A DNA stretch of 9,615 bases from Gp6-AA40 sp035649395 (GTDB lineage Bacteria > Acidobacteriota > Vicinamibacteria > Vicinamibacterales > UBA2999): contig DASRJR010000270.1 in assembly GCA_035649395.1 (NCBI GenBank), forward strand, positions 1 to 9,615, in the 5' to 3' direction. The notes under the pieces were generated by a model. That model was not told where the DNA came from. It worked only from the letters and a program-made list of their open reading frames with translations, and ran no database searches. Within the stretch, counting starts at the first letter, position 1; the number at the start of each line of letters is the position of its first letter. Position numbers and translations under genes: made by a program. This document shows positions 7,601 to 9,615 of this stretch, piece after piece.

Positions 7601-7972
7601 ACATTCCAGACGCTCGGCGGTCTCGGGCTCCTGCTCGGCACGATCGGTCTGGCCGCCGTGCTCGTCCGCAACGTACTGGAACGGCGGCGCGAGCTGGCGC
7701 TGCTCGGTGCGGTGGGGTATCGCCGCCAGCATGTGATGGTGATGGTGCTCGCCGAGAATGCCGTGCTCGTCGGCGGCGGGCTGCTGGCCGGCGCCATCTG
7801 CGCCGGCATCGCGATCATGCCGGCGGTCGCCGAACGCGGCGGGCGGCTGCCGCTGACGAGCGGGGGTGCCCTCCTGCTCTTCGCCGTGTTCGTGACCGGT
7901 TTGTTATCCTCGCTCGTCGCGATGAAAGCGGCGACGTCGACGCCGCTCGTCACGGCCCTTCATTCCGATTAG
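4628..7972 (+). CDS. Large FtsX/MacB-type ABC transporter permease with two FtsX domains
   Basis: An 1114-residue inner-membrane protein. TM1 (about 15-37) is followed by the motif G-D-S-V-R-G-S-L-R-D, typical of a family of double-FtsX permeases. A large extracytoplasmic domain follows (about 40-505). The first FtsX core has membrane segments near 507-537, 557-590 and 604-630, with the cytoplasmic signature 'EQRVREVGLLRAVGFGPRDVRRLFLVEG' between the first two. Further hydrophobic segments lie near 659-712 and 740-763, then a second extracytoplasmic domain to about 990. The second FtsX core follows (about 992-1032, 1038-1066, 1079-1102) with 'ERRRELALLGAVGYRRQHVMVMVLAEN'. Relatives use a separate ATPase for mechanotransmission or lipoprotein/lipid export; no Walker motifs are present here or elsewhere in the window. 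GTG 4628 starts 6 nt after the VWA stop. Residues 320-339 are encoded by a 61-nt palindrome and probably represent an in-frame insertion. Substrate unknown. Confidence 0.9.
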   Translation: MLRLAFQGVTFYWRSHVAVVIGVATAVAVLAGALLVGDSVRGSLRDLVLGRLGKTDVIVASSTFFREQLAEDVRSQPESGRQLSAIAPLVVAQAFVSGQESGRTAGDVRVYGVDDRFWRFHAVGDVRGPADREGFVSPALAERLGVKDDDAILVRVQRPTDVPLETLHGRRENLGRTMRLTVRRVLPRASLGEFALEARQGDVHAVFVPLARMQQDLDVEGRVNALLVATASGGSTSAVEQMVRRASQLEDVGLSVKALDAQGALTVGSSAGVLDDAHAAIVTKAVAEAGGTGQPLFTYLANTMRVGNREVPYSLVTAVEKWGRESFYEFRKMTPDPIFLTDWAATDLQARVGDALTMDYYAWEEPGQLVTRSATFQVAAIVPLAAGDRDMAPTFPGISDAPTLDDWDPPFPVDLKRIRKIDEEFWEKHRTTPKAFVPLEVGQRLWRTRYGGMTSIRVTPTSAPPLERDRADLAARLRAAADPLALGLTVRGVRDESLNASQGATDFGEYFVYFSFFLVISALVLAALFFKLGIEQRVREVGLLRAVGFGPRDVRRLFLVEGVALALVGSVLGVLGAIGYAAAVMYGLRTWWVGAVGTTGLVLHVSAVSLAGGAVGGVVSAAVCIWWTLRSLTRVSERSLLAGQLDPAPDPQRLTRGRGRLLVSAVVLALLGVGLLSASAAGWADAAGAFFGAGTALLVAALCVYAFVLRRRFRSALDGRGWQPVSRLGWRSAGYRPGRSVLSMAVIASATFILISVDAFRRGDTLRDVGPQSGVGGYALLVETVLPIVQDPNSASGRDALSLFDLGDSVTFEPFRLLPGDDASCLNLYQPKNPRILAPTDAFLAKGRFAFQSSLASSDAERANPWLLLARRDPEGAVPVIADANSMTYVLHKKLGDEITIRRGDRDIRLRLVAALRDSIFQGELLMSQANFVELFPAQEGYRVLLVDAPHERSADVGARLEDALADLGADATSTTERLSQFHQVENTYLSTFQTLGGLGLLLGTIGLAAVLVRNVLERRRELALLGAVGYRRQHVMVMVLAENAVLVGGGLLAGAICAGIAIMPAVAERGGRLPLTSGGALLLFAVFVTGLLSSLVAMKAATSTPLVTALHSD
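5585..5645. repeat. 61-nt near-perfect palindrome inside the permease coding sequence
   Basis: Arms 5585-5614 and 5616-5645 are complementary around one central base (T5615). Of 30 base pairs, 28 are Watson-Crick, one is G.T (5587/5643) and one is mismatched (A5610/A5620). The core arm is TGGGGTCGGGAGTCATTTT, with AT-rich ends that contrast with the GC-rich gene. The element is read in frame, beginning exactly at codon 320, and contains no stop. It resembles the short hairpin repeats of the GGGGTC..GTC family that are scattered in many bacterial genomes and thought to be mobilised by RAYT-type transposases; that link is from memory. No target-site duplication is visible at the edges and no transposase is in the window. 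Confidence 0.92.
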
Positions 7973-7980
7973 TGGAATCT

Positions 7981-9240
7981 ATGAAGCACTTATTCGTGAT
8001 TGCTGCACTTGTCTTGCTGGCTGTTGGCCAACCGGCCGCTGAGCACTGGCCGCAATGGCGCGGGCCGTTGCTGAACGGCATCAGCGCCGAGAAGAACCTG
8101 CCCGTCAAGTGGTCGGCCACGGACAACGTCGCCTGGAAGTTGGCGATGCCTGCCTGGTCCGGCTCAACGCCGATCATCTGGGGCGACCATCTCTTCCTCA
8201 ATGTGAGCGATGGCAAGGAGATGTCGTTGTGGGCCATCGATCGCGCCAACGGGGCGGTGCGGTGGAAACGGCCGCTCGGTGGCGGGGACCGCCGCATGAT
8301 GAAGCAGAACATGTCATCGCCCTCGCCGGTCACTGACGGCAAGCTCGTATGGGTGATGACGGGCGCCGGCGTCCTGAAGTCGTTCGACTTCGCCGGCAAG
8401 GAGCTGTGGACGCGCGACATCCAGCGCGACTACGGCCGATTCGGGTTGCAGTGGGGCTACGCGTCTTCGCCGCTCCTGTTCGAGGACGCGCTCTACGTGC
8501 AGGTCTTGCACGGGATGCACACGGACGATCCCTCGTACCTGTTGCGGATCGACAAGACGAGCGGCAAGACGGTCTGGCGGACAGAGCGTCCAACCCGCGC
8601 GCGATTCGAGTCGCCGGACGCGTACACGACGCCTGCGCTGCTGCGCTACGGCACGACCACCGAGATCGTCGTCACCGGTGGCGACGTCGTCACCGGGCAC
8701 GAGCCCGCCTCGGGCAAGGAGCTCTGGCGCGCGGACGGATTGAACCCGCGAAACGACGGCAGCTACCGCATTGTCGCGTCGCCGATCGTGCACGGCGATC
8801 TGATCTTTGCGCCGTCGCGAGAGCGGCCGCTGCTCGCGCTCAAGCCCGGTGGCCGTGGCGACGTCACGAGCTCACACGTGCTCTGGTCGTTCAACAACGG
8901 ACCCGACGTGCCGACGCCGGTCACCGACGGCACCTATCTCTACTCGATCAACGATCGCGGCATCATGTTCGCGCTCGAGGCCAAGACAGGGAAAACCGTC
9001 TACGGTCCGCAGCGGCTTCGGAGTGCGACCTACAGCGGCTCGGCCGTGCTGGCCGATGGCAAGATCTACATCACCGATGAGGACGGCGTGACGAGCGTGA
9101 TCCAGAGCGGACCGAAGTTCTCACTGCTCGCCGAAAACGATTTAGGCGACTACACGCTCAGCTCCCCAGCGATCTCCGAGGGCCAGATCTTCGTACGAAC
9201 GGCCTCCGCTCTTTACGCCATCGGCCAACGCAGGAAATAG
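7981..9240 (+). CDS. Exported PQQ-like beta-propeller protein (419 aa)
   Basis: The protein starts with a signal peptide (MKHLFVIAALVLLAVGQPAA, likely cleaved near residue 20). It continues with H-W-P-Q-W-R-G-P-L-L-N-G-I-S (22-35), the hallmark opening of exported PQQ-like propellers in Acidobacteria and Planctomycetes. At least six blade motifs of the form 'L.A.D..tG...W' follow in order: LWAIDRANGAVRWKRPL, LKSFDFAGKELWTRDI, LLRIDKTSGKTVWRTE, VTGHEPASGKELWRADG, LLALKPGGRGDVTSSHVLWSF and FALEAKTGKTVYG. The final 'SSPAISEGQIFVRTASALYAIG' closes the ring. Catalytic residues of quinoprotein dehydrogenases were not seen, so a scaffold or binding role (BamB-like) is more likely than an enzyme. The frame is open upstream to 7099 within the permease gene, but that part is Arg-rich out-of-frame sequence. 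ATG 7981 is chosen because the signal peptide starts there, 8 nt after the permease stop, with only a weak SD (GGA at 7974-7976). Confidence 0.9.
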   Translation: MKHLFVIAALVLLAVGQPAAEHWPQWRGPLLNGISAEKNLPVKWSATDNVAWKLAMPAWSGSTPIIWGDHLFLNVSDGKEMSLWAIDRANGAVRWKRPLGGGDRRMMKQNMSSPSPVTDGKLVWVMTGAGVLKSFDFAGKELWTRDIQRDYGRFGLQWGYASSPLLFEDALYVQVLHGMHTDDPSYLLRIDKTSGKTVWRTERPTRARFESPDAYTTPALLRYGTTTEIVVTGGDVVTGHEPASGKELWRADGLNPRNDGSYRIVASPIVHGDLIFAPSRERPLLALKPGGRGDVTSSHVLWSFNNGPDVPTPVTDGTYLYSINDRGIMFALEAKTGKTVYGPQRLRSATYSGSAVLADGKIYITDEDGVTSVIQSGPKFSLLAENDLGDYTLSSPAISEGQIFVRTASALYAIGQRRK

Positions 9241-9242
9241 GG

Positions 9243-9343
9243 CGGTCGCTTCGCGACCGTGGGGCCGGCCGCTCCGCGGCCGGTAGGGCCGCTTCTACGA
9301 AGCGGTAGGGCAGTGTAGGCCGGGCCTGTTCTTGAGGCCCGGC
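9243..9343. repeat. Array of four tandem hairpins with different arms and a shared linker
   Basis: Four perfect stems follow directly after the propeller stop codon. H1 has a 7-bp stem (9243-9249/9253-9259) with loop TTC. H2 has 8 bp (9265-9272/9276-9283) with loop TCC. H3 has 7 bp (9289-9295/9299-9305) with loop TAC. H4 has 9 bp (9319-9327/9335-9343) with a 7-nt loop. Centres of H1-H3 are 23 nt apart. Arm sequences differ between hairpins, while the linkers look alike: GGTAGGGCC after H2, GGTAGGGCA after H3, and TGGGGCC after H1. No T-run follows any stem, so intrinsic termination is not indicated. The array may still act as a transcript end stabiliser or attenuator between the operon and the next gene. 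Confidence 0.85.
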
Positions 9344-9386
9344 GAGAAGACGTTGCGAATCGCCCGTTCGTTTGTCGAAGAATCTT

Positions 9387-9615
9387 ATGTTGAAGAAGAT
9401 CCGCAGAGTCATTCTCGTCCTGCTCGCGACGCTCGTTGGCGGTGGAGCACTCCTGCATTTCTTCTTCGGCATGCAGATCGTGCTCGATGGCGGCGGCGCA
9501 CCACACGTTCGGTTCGTCGAATCAGCGTCCGAGCAGGCGGCCCGCATCGAGCAGCATCGAGCCTCCCAGCGCGCGCAAGTGCCGCCAGCTACGCAGGCGG
9601 CACCTGCGGCGCAGG
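9387..9615 (+). CDS. N-terminus of a membrane-anchored protein, probably another PQQ-like propeller, 3'-truncated
   Basis: ATG 9387 opens a frame that stays open to the right edge (76 complete codons). It begins MLKKIRRVILVLLATLVGGG and continues ALLHFFFGMQIVL: a positively charged start followed by one long hydrophobic segment (about residues 8-32) without a clear cleavage site, so a signal anchor is likely. Next come D-G-G-G-A-P-H-V-R-F-V-E, a charged helical stretch 'SEQAARIEQHRASQRAQ', and an Ala/Pro/Gln-rich linker (PPATQAAPAAQ). This order (anchor, 'VLDGGG..RFVE', 'IE.HR..QRA', Pro/Ala linker) is, as I recall, how a set of acidobacterial exported PQQ-like propeller proteins begins; the propeller itself would lie outside the window. 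A weak SD (GAAG, 9377-9380) lies 6 nt upstream. Being a membrane-anchored protein is fairly sure; the propeller identity is inference. Confidence 0.6.
   Translation, partial: MLKKIRRVILVLLATLVGGGALLHFFFGMQIVLDGGGAPHVRFVESASEQAARIEQHRASQRAQVPPATQAAPAAQ

Noticed and set aside
7099..7980. In-frame upstream extension of the propeller gene, giving a 713-residue protein
   Set aside because: The extension overlaps the second half of the permease gene, is Arg-rich and lacks motifs. The signal peptide begins at 7981.
9243..9343. Intrinsic (rho-independent) terminator after the propeller gene
   Set aside because: The hairpins are stable but none is followed by a run of T, and there are four with a conserved linker. 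A repeat array describes it better.
9353..9386. Promoter for the last gene (TTGCGA as -35)
   Set aside because: No acceptable -10 hexamer lies 16-18 nt downstream of TTGCGA; the match is too weak to report.

Overview
The window reads as a piece of a high-GC (by eye roughly two thirds GC) soil-type bacterial genome, most likely Acidobacteriota and plausibly the Vicinamibacteria lineage. The pointers are a compact secreted protein of the 'VWFA-related Acidobacterial domain' type, an exported PQQ-like beta-propeller opening with the W-P-Q-W-R-G-P motif, a lipocalin-like protein preceded by an A-R-E-Y-G-F-A-S-W-P segment, and many palindromic repeats. The taxon is inferred from family knowledge, not from a marker gene.

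All recognisable genes are on the + strand. From left to right: the 3' end of a lipocalin-like protein (2-469); a 70-nt nested inverted repeat that supplies its stop codon (459-528); a small membrane-anchored hypothetical protein (547-798); an MFS transporter (795-2057); a single-domain rhodanese (2054-2377); an exported TPR protein (2361-3743); an exported VWA-domain protein (3740-4621); a very large FtsX/MacB-type ABC permease (4628-7972); an exported PQQ-like beta-propeller (7981-9240); an array of four hairpins (9243-9343); and the start of another membrane-anchored protein that runs off the right edge (9387-9615).

The genes from 547 to 9240 are packed end to end. Three junctions are 4-base ATGA or GTGA overlaps, one is a 17-base overlap, and two are gaps of 6 and 8 bases, so one translationally coupled operon is likely. 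The left part (small membrane protein, MFS, rhodanese) looks like a cytoplasm/inner-membrane transport unit. The right part (TPR, VWA, FtsX permease, beta-propeller) encodes envelope proteins with protein-protein interaction domains, and could form an envelope transport or assembly complex. No ATPase for the permease is present in the window.

The most unusual feature is a near-perfect 61-nt palindrome inside the permease gene (5585-5645). It is read through in frame as about 20 extra residues in the periplasmic domain, and looks like a REP/MITE-type element inserted into, and tolerated by, a coding sequence. Two unrelated palindromic repeat types lie in the intergenic gaps. I saw no tRNA, rRNA, CRISPR array, transposase or phage gene.
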